Assembly: GCF_014648515.1 (NCBI RefSeq)
Contig: NZ_BMRG01000004.1
Span: forward strand, 296,886 to 360,885
Origin: Saccharothrix coeruleofusca
Lineage (GTDB): Bacteria; Actinomycetota; Actinomycetes; Mycobacteriales; Pseudonocardiaceae
Direction of reading: 5' to 3'
DNA length: 64,000 nucleotides
The notes under the pieces are model-generated. The model searched no databases. It was not told the origin of the DNA and was given only the letters and a program-made list of their open reading frames with translations. A program made the translations under genes and the position numbers. Shown piece by piece: positions 33,339-41,595 of this stretch (position 1 is the stretch's first letter; every line of letters begins with the position of its first letter).

Positions 33339-33390
33339 GTCGGGTAGTGGTTACCGGCCTCCCGGCCCTGTCGGGTAGTACTCGCTGGCG
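33339..33390. repeat. Intergenic repeat, copy A (GGGTAGT...CGGGTAGTACTCGC)
   Basis: GTCGGGTAGT occurs twice, 32 nt apart, around a CCGGCC...CCGGCC stretch. The same two-part layout is at 59026-59079, with most positions conserved. It lies between the SHMT-like and AlkZ-like genes. Possibly a short dispersed intergenic element or a paired operator. Confidence 0.4.
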
Positions 33391-33398
33391 CGGTGGGG

Positions 33399-34730
33399 TC
33401 AGCGGGCGTCGACTTCGCGGCGCAGGGCGACGGCGTCGGCCCGGACGCGGTGCGGGGGTTCGCGGTCGAGCAGGGCTCGTCGCATCAGCACCGCGATGGC
33501 CTGCTGGTCGGCGGGCAGGAAACCCCGCCGGGTGATCTCCTGGGTGCCGATGCGCAGCCCGCGCAGGCCCTCGTCGGGGTGCTGCCAGGGCAGGCCGATG
33601 CCGCTGAGGTAGATGCCCGCCTCGCCGAGCAGCACCGCCGCCGCGTCACCGCCGCCCAACGGCGCGGCGTCGACGGCCACGTGGTGGGAGCGGGTGAACT
33701 CCGCGTCGCGGCGGGCGAGCCGGAAGCCGTTGTCGTGCAGGGCTTGGGCGAGCGCCTGGGCGTTGGTGACGCAGTCGGTGGCGTAGGCGCCGCCCCACTC
33801 GGCCAGCTCCGCCGCGGTGACGGCCAGCGCGCCGAGCCTGCCCGCGTCGTAGTTGGCCAGCATCCCCGGATAGGCCACGGCGGACACGCGCCGGGCCAGT
33901 TCGGGGTCGCGGGTGACCACGCAGCCGCCGGACGGGCCGCCGAAGGACTTGTAGGTGGAGAAGGTCAGCACGTGCGCGCCCTCGTGCAGCGGGCGCTGGA
34001 ACACCTTGCCCGCCACCAGTCCGGCCACGTGGGATGCGTCGTAGAGCAGCACCGCGCCGACCTCGTCGGCCGCCGCGCGGGCCGCGGCCACGTCGTGCGG
34101 GAACAGCATGAGGCTGGCGCCGATGACCACGATCCGGGGCCGGTGCGCGCGCAGGAACGCGGGCAGCCGGTCGTAGTCGATGTCCAGCGACTCCGGGTCG
34201 TAGGGCAGGTCCACCACGGTCAGGCCGCGGATGGCGGGCGCACCTTGGGCGTGGTGGCTGGCGTGGCCGCCCGCCGCCTCGGGCAGCACGGCGATCGTGT
34301 CGCCGGGGCGGGCGAAGGCGGCGTAGACGGCGAGGTTGGCCAGCGTGGCGCTCTGCAGCCGCACCTCGGCGTGCGCGCCTTCCACCAGCTCGGCCACCAG
34401 CAGCGGGGCCAGCACCTCCAGGGTGTCCAGGTGCTCCAGGCCGACCTGGTACTTCTCGCCCGGCCAGCCCATGCTGGGCCTGCTGGACACGCTGGTGCGG
34501 TGCGCCGCCGCGGCGGCGGGACTGAGCACGTTGGTACCCGCGTAGAGCACGATGCCGTCGTCGTCGAACTGCGCGGTGTGGGCGTCGAGCGCCTTGCGGA
34601 CGGTGTCGGCGACCCCGGCCGCGGTCAGGTCGGCGGACACGGTGGCTTCGACCTCGGCCAGGCGGCGCTGCGCCCCTGCCGAGGCCCACGGCGCGATGCG
34701 GCTGCTGGTCACTGGGCGGCTGTTGGTCAC
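33399..34730 (-). CDS. Serine hydroxymethyltransferase-like PLP enzyme
   Basis: A 443-residue fold-type I enzyme of the SHMT/aldolase-like group. The PLP Asp-His block (LLYDASHVAGLVAGKVF) and the Lys loop (FSTYKSFGGPSGG) are present. True SHMT has T-T-T-H-K-T-L-R-G-P at that loop, so this is a divergent paralogue, perhaps for 2-methylserine, allo-threonine or another beta-hydroxy amino acid rather than housekeeping GlyA. It is divergent from a PucR-type regulator, with a small dyad in the gap, and neighbours peptidases and a peptide transporter, suggesting it processes amino acids released from peptides. Confidence 0.75.
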   Translation of the reverse strand: MTNSRPVTSSRIAPWASAGAQRRLAEVEATVSADLTAAGVADTVRKALDAHTAQFDDDGIVLYAGTNVLSPAAAAAHRTSVSSRPSMGWPGEKYQVGLEHLDTLEVLAPLLVAELVEGAHAEVRLQSATLANLAVYAAFARPGDTIAVLPEAAGGHASHHAQGAPAIRGLTVVDLPYDPESLDIDYDRLPAFLRAHRPRIVVIGASLMLFPHDVAAARAAADEVGAVLLYDASHVAGLVAGKVFQRPLHEGAHVLTFSTYKSFGGPSGGCVVTRDPELARRVSAVAYPGMLANYDAGRLGALAVTAAELAEWGGAYATDCVTNAQALAQALHDNGFRLARRDAEFTRSHHVAVDAAPLGGGDAAAVLLGEAGIYLSGIGLPWQHPDEGLRGLRIGTQEITRRGFLPADQQAIAVLMRRALLDREPPHRVRADAVALRREVDAR

Positions 34731-34776
34731 GGTGCGGACGTTAGGGGTGCGGCGCCTGCCGGGGCGACCGCGCGCG

Positions 34777-34794
34777 GTAGGGACTTGTTCCTAC
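34777..34794. promoter_or_regulatory. GTAGG-N8-CCTAC dyad between SHMT-like and PucR genes
   Basis: GTAGG (34777-34781) and CCTAC (34790-34794) are reverse complements with 8 nt between. The dyad lies in the 74-nt divergent promoter region, 11 nt before the PucR ATG. Candidate operator. Confidence 0.4.
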
Positions 34795-34804
34795 AGTTGT
34801 CGGA

Positions 34805-35656
34805 ATGCAGGAGCTGCTGGACGAGCTGTCCCGCTCGGTGGGGTGCGGTGTGTCGGTGGACGACGTGTCGGGGCGGGTGGTCGGGCACAGCGAGCAGACC
34901 GACTCGGTGGACCCGGCGCGGGTGCGGGCGATCCTGGCCCGGCGGGTGCCACCGGAGGTCGCGGCGTGGCAGGACCTGCACGGTCTCGCCACCGCCACCG
35001 GGCCGGTGCGGGTGCCGTCCAACGAGGCGCTGGGGTTCCGGGCGCGCGTGGGGTTCCCGCTGCGGGACGACGGGGTGCTGGTGGGCTATCTGTGGGTGCT
35101 GGGCGAGCTGCCCGACGCGCTGGCCGCAGTGGTGCAGGAGCAGCTGCCCGCGGTGGCGGCGCAGGTGCCGTCGGGGGAGCGGGCTGCGGTGCGGGTGGTC
35201 GTGGCGCTGTCGCCGCGAGTGGTGCGGACGGTGCCCGCGGGTGCCGCGTTGCCGGAGCTGGACGGTCACGTCGGTGTCAGCGACCCGCACCCGCCCGGCC
35301 GCGCGGGCGCGGCCTACCAGCAGGCGCTCGCGGCGGCGGAGCTGTCGGCGCTGGACCCGGCGCTGCCGCGGGTGGCGCGGTGGTCGGAGCTGGGCGCGTA
35401 CCGGCTGCTGCTGGGCGCGTCGCCGGGGGAGGTGCTGGCCGGGCTGTCCGCGACGCTGCTGGCCACGCTGGAGACCTACCTGGACTCCGGGTGCGACGCC
35501 CGCGCCGCGGCGGCGCGGCTGCACCTGCACCGGACCAGCCTGTACTACCGGTTGGGGCGCATCGCGGAGCTGACCGGTCGGGACCTGTCCGACGGGGCGG
35601 CCCGGCTGGAGCTGCACGTGGCGCTGAAGCTGGTGCGGCTGGCGCGGCGGCCGTGA
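34805..35656 (+). CDS. PucR/CdaR-type transcriptional regulator
   Basis: A 283-residue protein: N-terminal GAF-like sensory region (VGCGVSVDDVSGRVVGHSEQ through VGFPLRDDGVLVGYLWVL), a short middle part, and the PucR C-terminal HTH (LETYLDSGCDARAAAARLHL, HRTSLYYRLGRIAELTG). Such regulators usually activate purine, sugar-acid or amino-acid catabolism genes. It is divergent from the SHMT-like gene and is the only regulator next to the peptidase-transporter cluster, so it probably controls the whole locus. Confidence 0.82.
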   Translation: MQELLDELSRSVGCGVSVDDVSGRVVGHSEQTDSVDPARVRAILARRVPPEVAAWQDLHGLATATGPVRVPSNEALGFRARVGFPLRDDGVLVGYLWVLGELPDALAAVVQEQLPAVAAQVPSGERAAVRVVVALSPRVVRTVPAGAALPELDGHVGVSDPHPPGRAGAAYQQALAAAELSALDPALPRVARWSELGAYRLLLGASPGEVLAGLSATLLATLETYLDSGCDARAAAARLHLHRTSLYYRLGRIAELTGRDLSDGAARLELHVALKLVRLARRP

Positions 35657-35772
35657 CGGCCCGGTCGCGGTTCACCGGCTGGCGGTGAGGGCGTGCCAGC
35701 TGCTGGAGCACGGCGCCGAAGAACTGCTCTCCGCCGAGCTGCCCGACTTCGCCCGCTGATCACCGCGGGGCT

Positions 35773-37059
35773 TCAGGAGGACAGAAAGCGGTCCAGCACG
35801 CGCGTGCCGAACCGCAGGCCCTCCACCGGCACCCGCTCGTCCACCCCGTGCGCCATCGCGCGGTAGTCGTAGCCGGGCGGCAGCAGCAGCGGCGAGAAGC
35901 CGTAGCAGTCGATGCCCAGCGCGGAGAACGCCTTGGCGTCGGTGCCGCCGCCCATGCAGTAGGGCACCACGACCGCCTCCGGGTCCTCCGCGCGCAGCGC
36001 CGCGGCCATGGCGTCGAACCACGGCGAGTCGATCGGGGCCTGCACCGGCGGCTGCGCCTCCAGCTGCTCGCGCACCACGTCCGGACCGATCAGCGAGTCC
36101 ACGGTGGCCATCAGCTCCTCGGCGGTGCCGGGCAGAGCCCGCACGTCCACCTCCGCCGACGCGGTGCCGGGGATGACGTTGACCTTGTACCCGGCCCGCA
36201 GCACCGTCGGGGTGGTGCTGTTGCGCACCGTGGACTCGGCCAGGGCGCCGACCGGGCCCAGGCGGGCCAGCGTGCCGTCGACGTCGTCGAGGTCGACCTC
36301 GACGCCCAGCGCCGCGCCGGTGCGCTCCAGGAACGCCCGCACGGTGGGGCTCAGCCGCACCGGGTGCCGGTGGGCGGCCAGCCTGCCCAGCGCCCCGATC
36401 AGCTTGACCACGGCGTTGTCGTCGTTGCGCCGGGAGCCGTGCCCCGCCCGCCCGCGGGCGGTCAGACGCAGGTGGTACGTGCCGCGCTCGGCCGTGGCCA
36501 CGGGGTAGATCCGCCGGTCGCCGAAGCGGTAGGAGTAGCCGCCGGACTCGCTGATCGCCGCCGCGCAGCCCGCGAAGAAGTCGGCGTGGTGCTCCACCAG
36601 CCAGCGCGCGCCCAGCACCCCCTGGTCCTCCTCGTCGGCCACGAACGCCAGCACCACGTCGCGCCGGGGCCCGCGGCCCTCGCGGGACCAGGTGCCCAGC
36701 ACGGCCAGGACCATGGCGACCATGTCCTTCATGTCCACCGCGCCGCGCCCCCACAGGTAGCCGTCGCGCTCGACGCCGGAGAACGGCGGCACGCTCCACT
36801 CGGTCGGGTCTGCGGGCACCACGTCCAAGTGGGCCTGCACCAGCAGGGCGGGCAGCGACGGGTCCTCACCGGGCACCCGCGCCAGCACGTTGGTGCGCCG
36901 GGGCGCGGGTTCCAGCAGCGTCGCGGTGATGCCCAGGTCCTCCAGGTGCCCGGCGACGAACTCGGCGGCCTCCCGCTCGCCCGCCGAGTCGCCCCGGCCG
37001 CGGTTGGTGGTGTCGAACCGCAGCAGCGCCGAGCACAGGTCGACGACGTCCTCAGCCAT
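35773..37059 (-). CDS. M20-family metallopeptidase
   Basis: A 428-residue zinc peptidase of the ArgE/DapE/CPG2 group. The metal ligands are visible: His-x-Asp in LVQAHLDVVPAD, the bridging Asp in GRGAVDMKDM, the Glu pair in FVADEEDQG, and a C-terminal His in YRAMAHGVDERV. The central dimerisation domain contains GHGSRRNDDNAV. It hydrolyses peptides or N-acyl amino acids. Its start overlaps the end of the M55 gene by 8 nt on the same strand, so both are one operon. Confidence 0.87.
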   Translation of the reverse strand: MAEDVVDLCSALLRFDTTNRGRGDSAGEREAAEFVAGHLEDLGITATLLEPAPRRTNVLARVPGEDPSLPALLVQAHLDVVPADPTEWSVPPFSGVERDGYLWGRGAVDMKDMVAMVLAVLGTWSREGRGPRRDVVLAFVADEEDQGVLGARWLVEHHADFFAGCAAAISESGGYSYRFGDRRIYPVATAERGTYHLRLTARGRAGHGSRRNDDNAVVKLIGALGRLAAHRHPVRLSPTVRAFLERTGAALGVEVDLDDVDGTLARLGPVGALAESTVRNSTTPTVLRAGYKVNVIPGTASAEVDVRALPGTAEELMATVDSLIGPDVVREQLEAQPPVQAPIDSPWFDAMAAALRAEDPEAVVVPYCMGGGTDAKAFSALGIDCYGFSPLLLPPGYDYRAMAHGVDERVPVEGLRFGTRVLDRFLSS

Positions 37060-37879
37060 AAATCCCTTCCACCGCCCCCGCCGCGATGGCGGTGACCACC
37101 TTGAACGCCTGCATCGCCAGGGTCATCGACGCGGCGTCGAACCCGACGCGCCGAGCGCCGACCCGCTCCACGGTGGGCACCACCGCCGCGGCGGCGGCCA
37201 GGTGGGTGGCGTCGAACTCCACCTCGACGCGGTGCGGCGCGGTCGCCGGGGTACCCCGCCGGGCGCGACCCATGCCCTCCCGCGCGGCCTCGGCGATGAG
37301 CCCCGCGGTGACCTCCGGCGGGGAGCAGATGGCGGCGTAGCGGCTGACGCACTCCTTGACCGCGACCAAGCGCGCGTCGGGAGCGTAGGAGCGGGCGTCG
37401 GCGCAGGTGCGGTCGTCGCCGGTGACCAGCAGGACCGGCACGCCGTGCTCGGCGGCCAGCGCGGCGTTGAGCCTGCCCTCGCAGGCGGGCAGGCCGTCCA
37501 GCCACACCCCGGTGATGGAGTTCTCCAGGTAGGTGTGGGCGAGCACGCCCTCCTCGCCCGCGCCCGCGTGGTAGCCGAGGAACACCACGCCGTCCACGCC
37601 GGAGTCCACGCCCTGCATCATCGACAGCGGCTTGTGCCTGCCGGTGAGCATCCTGGCGCGGGTGTCCAGCTCCTCCAGCAGCAGGTTGCGCTGGCTGGAG
37701 TGCGCCTCGTTGACCAGGACATCGGTCGCGCCGCCGTCGACCAGCCCGGCCACGCAGGCGTTGACGTCGCCGGTGAACAGCCGTCGGAAGCGCTGCCACT
37801 GCTCGGTCTGGGGGACCACGTCGGCGGTCCAGGTGACACCGGTGGCCCCCTCCATGTCCGCCGAGATCAAGATCCGCAT
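37052..37879 (-). CDS. dppA: M55-family D-aminopeptidase (DppA-like)
   Basis: A 275-residue homologue of Bacillus DppA, a zinc D-aminopeptidase that releases N-terminal D-amino acids from short peptides. Zinc ligands of the family are present: D8 and E10 (ISADMEG), His in NEAHSS, His in LGYHAGAG, and Glu in ACEGRLNAAL. It is upstream of and overlaps the M20 peptidase. The divergent genes to the right form a dipeptide transporter, the same partnership as in the Bacillus dpp operon. The symbol is by family resemblance. Confidence 0.85.
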   Translation of the reverse strand: MRILISADMEGATGVTWTADVVPQTEQWQRFRRLFTGDVNACVAGLVDGGATDVLVNEAHSSQRNLLLEELDTRARMLTGRHKPLSMMQGVDSGVDGVVFLGYHAGAGEEGVLAHTYLENSITGVWLDGLPACEGRLNAALAAEHGVPVLLVTGDDRTCADARSYAPDARLVAVKECVSRYAAICSPPEVTAGLIAEAAREGMGRARRGTPATAPHRVEVEFDATHLAAAAAVVPTVERVGARRVGFDAASMTLAMQAFKVVTAIAAGAVEGIYG

Positions 37880-37905
37880 ACGACTACCGTATCGGGCTAT
37901 GGAAA

Positions 37906-37945
37906 TTCTTGACTAGGAGACCACGATAGTGGTTATTTCTTGACT
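37906..37945. promoter_or_regulatory. Divergent promoter region of peptidase and transporter operons
   Basis: TTCTTGACT occurs twice (37906-37914 and 37937-37945), 31 nt apart, and between them ACCAC-GATA-GTGGT is a perfect dyad (37920-37933). The TTGAC elements could be -35 boxes of the rightward operon or half-sites for the regulator. The 91-nt gap serves both operons. Confidence 0.45.
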
Positions 37946-37970
37946 TCACATCCGTGGGGAGGCGGTCGCG

Positions 37971-39761
37971 ATGGGTGTACGACGGCGGATCGGCGCGGTC
38001 GGCGCGGTGGTCGGGCTGGTGGTGCTGCCCTGCGCGGCACCCGCACAAGCACAGTCCCCCATCACGCTGCGGGTGGCCATCACCCAACAGGTGGACTCGC
38101 TTAACCCGTTCCTGTCGATCACGCAGGCGGGCACCGAGGTCGGCAGGCTCATGTACGACTACCTGACCGCCTACAGCCAGGCCGACCAGCGCCCGGTGGA
38201 GGGCGTGGCGGACGAGTGGGAGTCGTCCGACGACAAGCTCACCTGGACCTTCCACGTGCCCGATGGCAAGAAGTGGTCCGACGGCAAGCCGGTCACGGCC
38301 AAGGACGTGGCGTTCACCTACAACCTGATGATGCGCGACCCGGTGGCCGCCACCGCCAACGGCAGCTTCACCGCCGAGTTCGACAGCGTCACCGCCACCG
38401 ACGACCGCACGGTGGTGATCAGGACCAAGGCCCCGCAGGCCACCATGCTCGCCCTGGACATCCCGATCGTGCCCGAGCACGTGTGGTCCGCGGTGCAGAA
38501 CATCGGCGAGTACCAGAACGAGGCCGTGCCGGTGGTGGGCAGCGGACCGTTCGTGCTCACCGAGTACCGGGCCAACGAGTTCATCCGGCTCACCGCGAAC
38601 AAGGACTACTGGCGCGGCGCGCCCAAGTACGACGAACTGGTCTTCACCTACTACAAGACCGTGGACGCCGCCGCGCAGGCGCTGTCCAGGGGCGAGGTCG
38701 ACCTGGTCAACCGCATGGGGCCCGCGCAGTTCGACTCGCTCAAGGGCAAGGAGGGCATCACCCTCAACAAGGCCAACGGCCGCCGCTTCAACGAGATCGT
38801 GATCAACCCTGGGGCGGCGACCAAGACCGGCGAGCCGATCGGCGACGGCCACCCCGCGCTCAAGGACGTGGTCGTGCGCCGCGCCATCGCCCAGGCCATC
38901 GACCTGGACGAGATCATCGAGAAGGTCAACGGCGGCTACGCCCAGCGCGGCACCGGCCTGATCCCGCCGGTCTTCCCCGACTTCCACCTGGACAAGCCCA
39001 ACCCCGAGCGGGTGTACGACCCCGCGGCGGCGAACAAGGCGCTCGACGACACCGGGTACCGGCGCAACGCCGAGGGCACCCGCGTCTCCCCGGAGGGCCG
39101 CGAGCTGGAGCTGCGCCTGATCGGCCACGCCAGCCGCGCCTACGACGAGCAGACGGGTGAGTTCGTCAAGCGGTTCCTGGCCGACATCGGGATCGTGGTC
39201 GACGTGCAGATCGTCTCGGACAACCAGCTCAACGAGTCCACCACCGCGGGCACGTTCGACCTGGCCTTCTCCGGCTGGGGCACCAACCCCGACCCCGAGT
39301 CCATCCTGTCGCTGCACACCTGCGCCCAGCGGCCCAACGCCGACGGCAAGGGCGGCACCACCGACACGTTCTTCTGCGACGCCGAGTACGACGCCCTCTA
39401 CGCCCAGCAGAAGGCCGAGTTCGACCTGGCCAAGCGCTCGGAGATCGTCAAGAGGATGCAGCAGCGGTTCTACGACCAGGTGCCCTCGGTGGTCCTGGGA
39501 TACGACAACGCCCTGGAGGCGTACCGCAGCGACAAGTTCGCCGGCTTCCCGCTGCAGCCCGAGAAGGGCGGCGTGATCATGGCGCAGAACGGCGTGTGGG
39601 GCTACTACGGCGCCACGCCCACCGACAACGCGGGCCGGTCGTCCTCGGGCGGCAGCACCGCCCTGGTGATCGGCGGCGGGGCGGGCGCCCTGGTCGTGCT
39701 CGTCGGAGGCGCGTGGCTGGTCTCGCGCCGCCGGGGCGCGTCCGCCGGAGAACGGGAGTGA
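37971..39761 (+). CDS. Peptide ABC transporter substrate-binding protein with C-terminal membrane anchor
   Basis: A 596-residue family 5 solute-binding protein (ITLRVAITQQVDSLNPFLSI near the N-terminus; typical DppA/OppA-type order after that). It has a signal peptide (VGAVVGLVVLPCAAPAQAQ) without a proper lipobox, since Pro precedes the Cys. Instead it ends in a Gly/Ser linker, one membrane span (ALVIGGGAGALVVLVGGAWL) and an RRR tail, so it is held at the membrane by its C-terminus. ATG 37971 follows GGGGAGG. First gene of a four-gene operon whose members overlap by 4 nt. Confidence 0.9.
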   Translation: MGVRRRIGAVGAVVGLVVLPCAAPAQAQSPITLRVAITQQVDSLNPFLSITQAGTEVGRLMYDYLTAYSQADQRPVEGVADEWESSDDKLTWTFHVPDGKKWSDGKPVTAKDVAFTYNLMMRDPVAATANGSFTAEFDSVTATDDRTVVIRTKAPQATMLALDIPIVPEHVWSAVQNIGEYQNEAVPVVGSGPFVLTEYRANEFIRLTANKDYWRGAPKYDELVFTYYKTVDAAAQALSRGEVDLVNRMGPAQFDSLKGKEGITLNKANGRRFNEIVINPGAATKTGEPIGDGHPALKDVVVRRAIAQAIDLDEIIEKVNGGYAQRGTGLIPPVFPDFHLDKPNPERVYDPAAANKALDDTGYRRNAEGTRVSPEGRELELRLIGHASRAYDEQTGEFVKRFLADIGIVVDVQIVSDNQLNESTTAGTFDLAFSGWGTNPDPESILSLHTCAQRPNADGKGGTTDTFFCDAEYDALYAQQKAEFDLAKRSEIVKRMQQRFYDQVPSVVLGYDNALEAYRSDKFAGFPLQPEKGGVIMAQNGVWGYYGATPTDNAGRSSSGGSTALVIGGGAGALVVLVGGAWLVSRRRGASAGERE

Positions 39762-40714
39762 TCGGCCACCTGGCCCGCAAGCTCGGCGGCGCGTTGGCCA
39801 GCCTGGTCTTCGTGGTCGTGCTGGGGTTCTTCCTGTTCCGGGTGATCCCCGGTGACCCGGTGGTCGCCATGACCAGGGGGCGCCCGGTGGGCAGCGCGCA
39901 GATCGCCGACCTGCGCGCGCGGCTCGGCCTGGACAAGTCGCTGGGCGAGCAGTTCCTGGACTACCTGGTCAACGCCGCCCGCGGTGACCTGGGCACTTCC
40001 TACGTCTACAACCGCCCGGTGGCCGACCTGATCGGCGAGCGGCTGTGGCCGACCGTGCTGCTGGTCGGCACGGCCACCGCGCTGGCCGTGGTGGTGGGGC
40101 TGTGGCTGGGCATCCGGGGCGCGTGGCGGCGCGGCAGCCGCTTCGACCGGGTCTCCACCGGCGTGGCGCTGACGCAGTGGGCGATGCCGACGTTCTGGCT
40201 GGGCATGCTGCTGTCGATGGCGACCGGGGACCTGTTCCCCACCGGCGGGATGCGCTACCCCGACACCCCGCCGGACTTCCTGTCGCAGTCGCTGGACGTG
40301 GCCCACCACATGGTGCTGCCGGTCATCACCATGGTCGCCGTGGTCTACGCCCAGTACCTGCTGGTGATGCGCTCGTCGCTGCTGGAGGAGATGCACGCGG
40401 ACTACCTGGTCACCGCGCGCGCCAAGGGCCTGCGCGACGACCTGGTGCGCCGCCGCCACGCGGTGCCCAACGCGCTGCTGCCCACGGTGACCCTGGTGTT
40501 CCTGCACCTGGGGCTGGTGGTGTCGGGGGCGATCACGGTGGAGACGGTGTTCTCCTGGCCCGGTCTGGGCCTGCTGACCTACGAGGCGCTGACCGGACCG
40601 GACCTGCCGCTGCTGCAAGGCACCTTCGTGGTGCTGGCGGGCGCGGTGATCACCATGAACGTGCTGGCCGACCTGGTGTACCGGGTCCTGGACCCGCGGG
40701 TGCGTGCGGCATGA
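39758..40714 (+). CDS. Peptide ABC transporter permease (DppB-like)
   Basis: A 318-residue inner-membrane permease with six predicted spans. It begins GHLARKLGGALASLVFVVVL and has the permease-ATPase contact loop (ARAKGLRDDLVRRRHAVPNA). GTG 39758 overlaps the stop of the binding-protein gene by 4 nt; the longer open frame upstream is only overlap. It forms a heterodimer with the next gene product. Confidence 0.9.
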   Translation: MIGHLARKLGGALASLVFVVVLGFFLFRVIPGDPVVAMTRGRPVGSAQIADLRARLGLDKSLGEQFLDYLVNAARGDLGTSYVYNRPVADLIGERLWPTVLLVGTATALAVVVGLWLGIRGAWRRGSRFDRVSTGVALTQWAMPTFWLGMLLSMATGDLFPTGGMRYPDTPPDFLSQSLDVAHHMVLPVITMVAVVYAQYLLVMRSSLLEEMHADYLVTARAKGLRDDLVRRRHAVPNALLPTVTLVFLHLGLVVSGAITVETVFSWPGLGLLTYEALTGPDLPLLQGTFVVLAGAVITMNVLADLVYRVLDPRVRAA

Positions 40715-41595
40715 CGGCGATCGTGTGGGAGCGCCGCCGGGCGGCGGCGTGGGCGACCTGGCGCGAGTTCGCCTCGCACCGGGGCGGCCTGGTGGGGTTG
40801 CTCGGGCTGGGCGCGATCGCGCTGCTGGCGCTGCTGGCGCCGCTGCTGACCGACCAGACCGGGCTGGACGTCACGCGCGCGCCCGGCAGGCCGTTCGAGC
40901 CGCCCAGCGGCGAGTTCTGGTTGGGCACCGACAACACCGGCCGCTCGGTGCTGCTGCTGACCTGGTGGGGCACCAGGGTCTCGCTGGTGGTCGGCCTGTC
41001 CGCGACCGTGCTGTCGGTGCTGATCGGCACGCTGGTGGGCGTCGCGGCGGCGCACTTCGGCGGCTGGACCTCGGCGCTGCTGATGCGGTTCACCGACTTC
41101 TTCCTGGTGCTGCCGTCGCTGGTGCTGGCCATCGCGCTGTCCACCGTGCTGCCGCGCGGGCTGGGCACGATCGTGCTGGCCATCGGCGCGACCTCCTGGC
41201 CCGCCACGGCACGGCTGGTGCGGGCGCAGACCCTGGCGGTGGAGGCGCGGCCGTTCATCGAGCGCGCCAAGGCGCTGGGCGGCGGCCACGCGCACGTCAT
41301 CGGCAAGCACGTGCTGCCCGCGGTGCTGCCGCTGGTGTTCGTCAACACCACGCTGACCGTGGCAGGCGCGATCATCGCCGAGTCGACGCTGTCGTTCCTG
41401 GGCCTGGGCGACCCCACGCAGATCTCCTGGGGGTCCATGCTGCACGCGGCGAACGTGCACGGCGCGGTGTCGCAGCGGGCGTGGTGGTTCCTGGTCCCGC
41501 CGGGGCTGGGAGTGGTGCTGGTGGTGCTCGCGTTCACGATGTGCGGGCGGGCGCTGGAGACGGTGCTCAACCCTCGGCTGAAGGGGGAGCGGTGA
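40711..41595 (+). CDS. Peptide ABC transporter permease (DppC-like)
   Basis: A 294-residue permease with the N-terminal OppC-type segment and a five- to six-span core, including the EAA loop (FIERAKALGGGHAHVIGKHV). ATG 40711 overlaps the upstream stop by 4 nt. Pairs with the DppB-like protein to make the channel. Confidence 0.9.
   Translation: MTAIVWERRRAAAWATWREFASHRGGLVGLLGLGAIALLALLAPLLTDQTGLDVTRAPGRPFEPPSGEFWLGTDNTGRSVLLLTWWGTRVSLVVGLSATVLSVLIGTLVGVAAAHFGGWTSALLMRFTDFFLVLPSLVLAIALSTVLPRGLGTIVLAIGATSWPATARLVRAQTLAVEARPFIERAKALGGGHAHVIGKHVLPAVLPLVFVNTTLTVAGAIIAESTLSFLGLGDPTQISWGSMLHAANVHGAVSQRAWWFLVPPGLGVVLVVLAFTMCGRALETVLNPRLKGER

Noticed and set aside
37995-38060. Possible lipobox in the peptide-binding protein signal peptide
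   Set aside because: The Cys is preceded by Pro in LPCAAPA, which does not fit [LVI][ASTVI][GAS]C, and the protein has a C-terminal membrane anchor instead.
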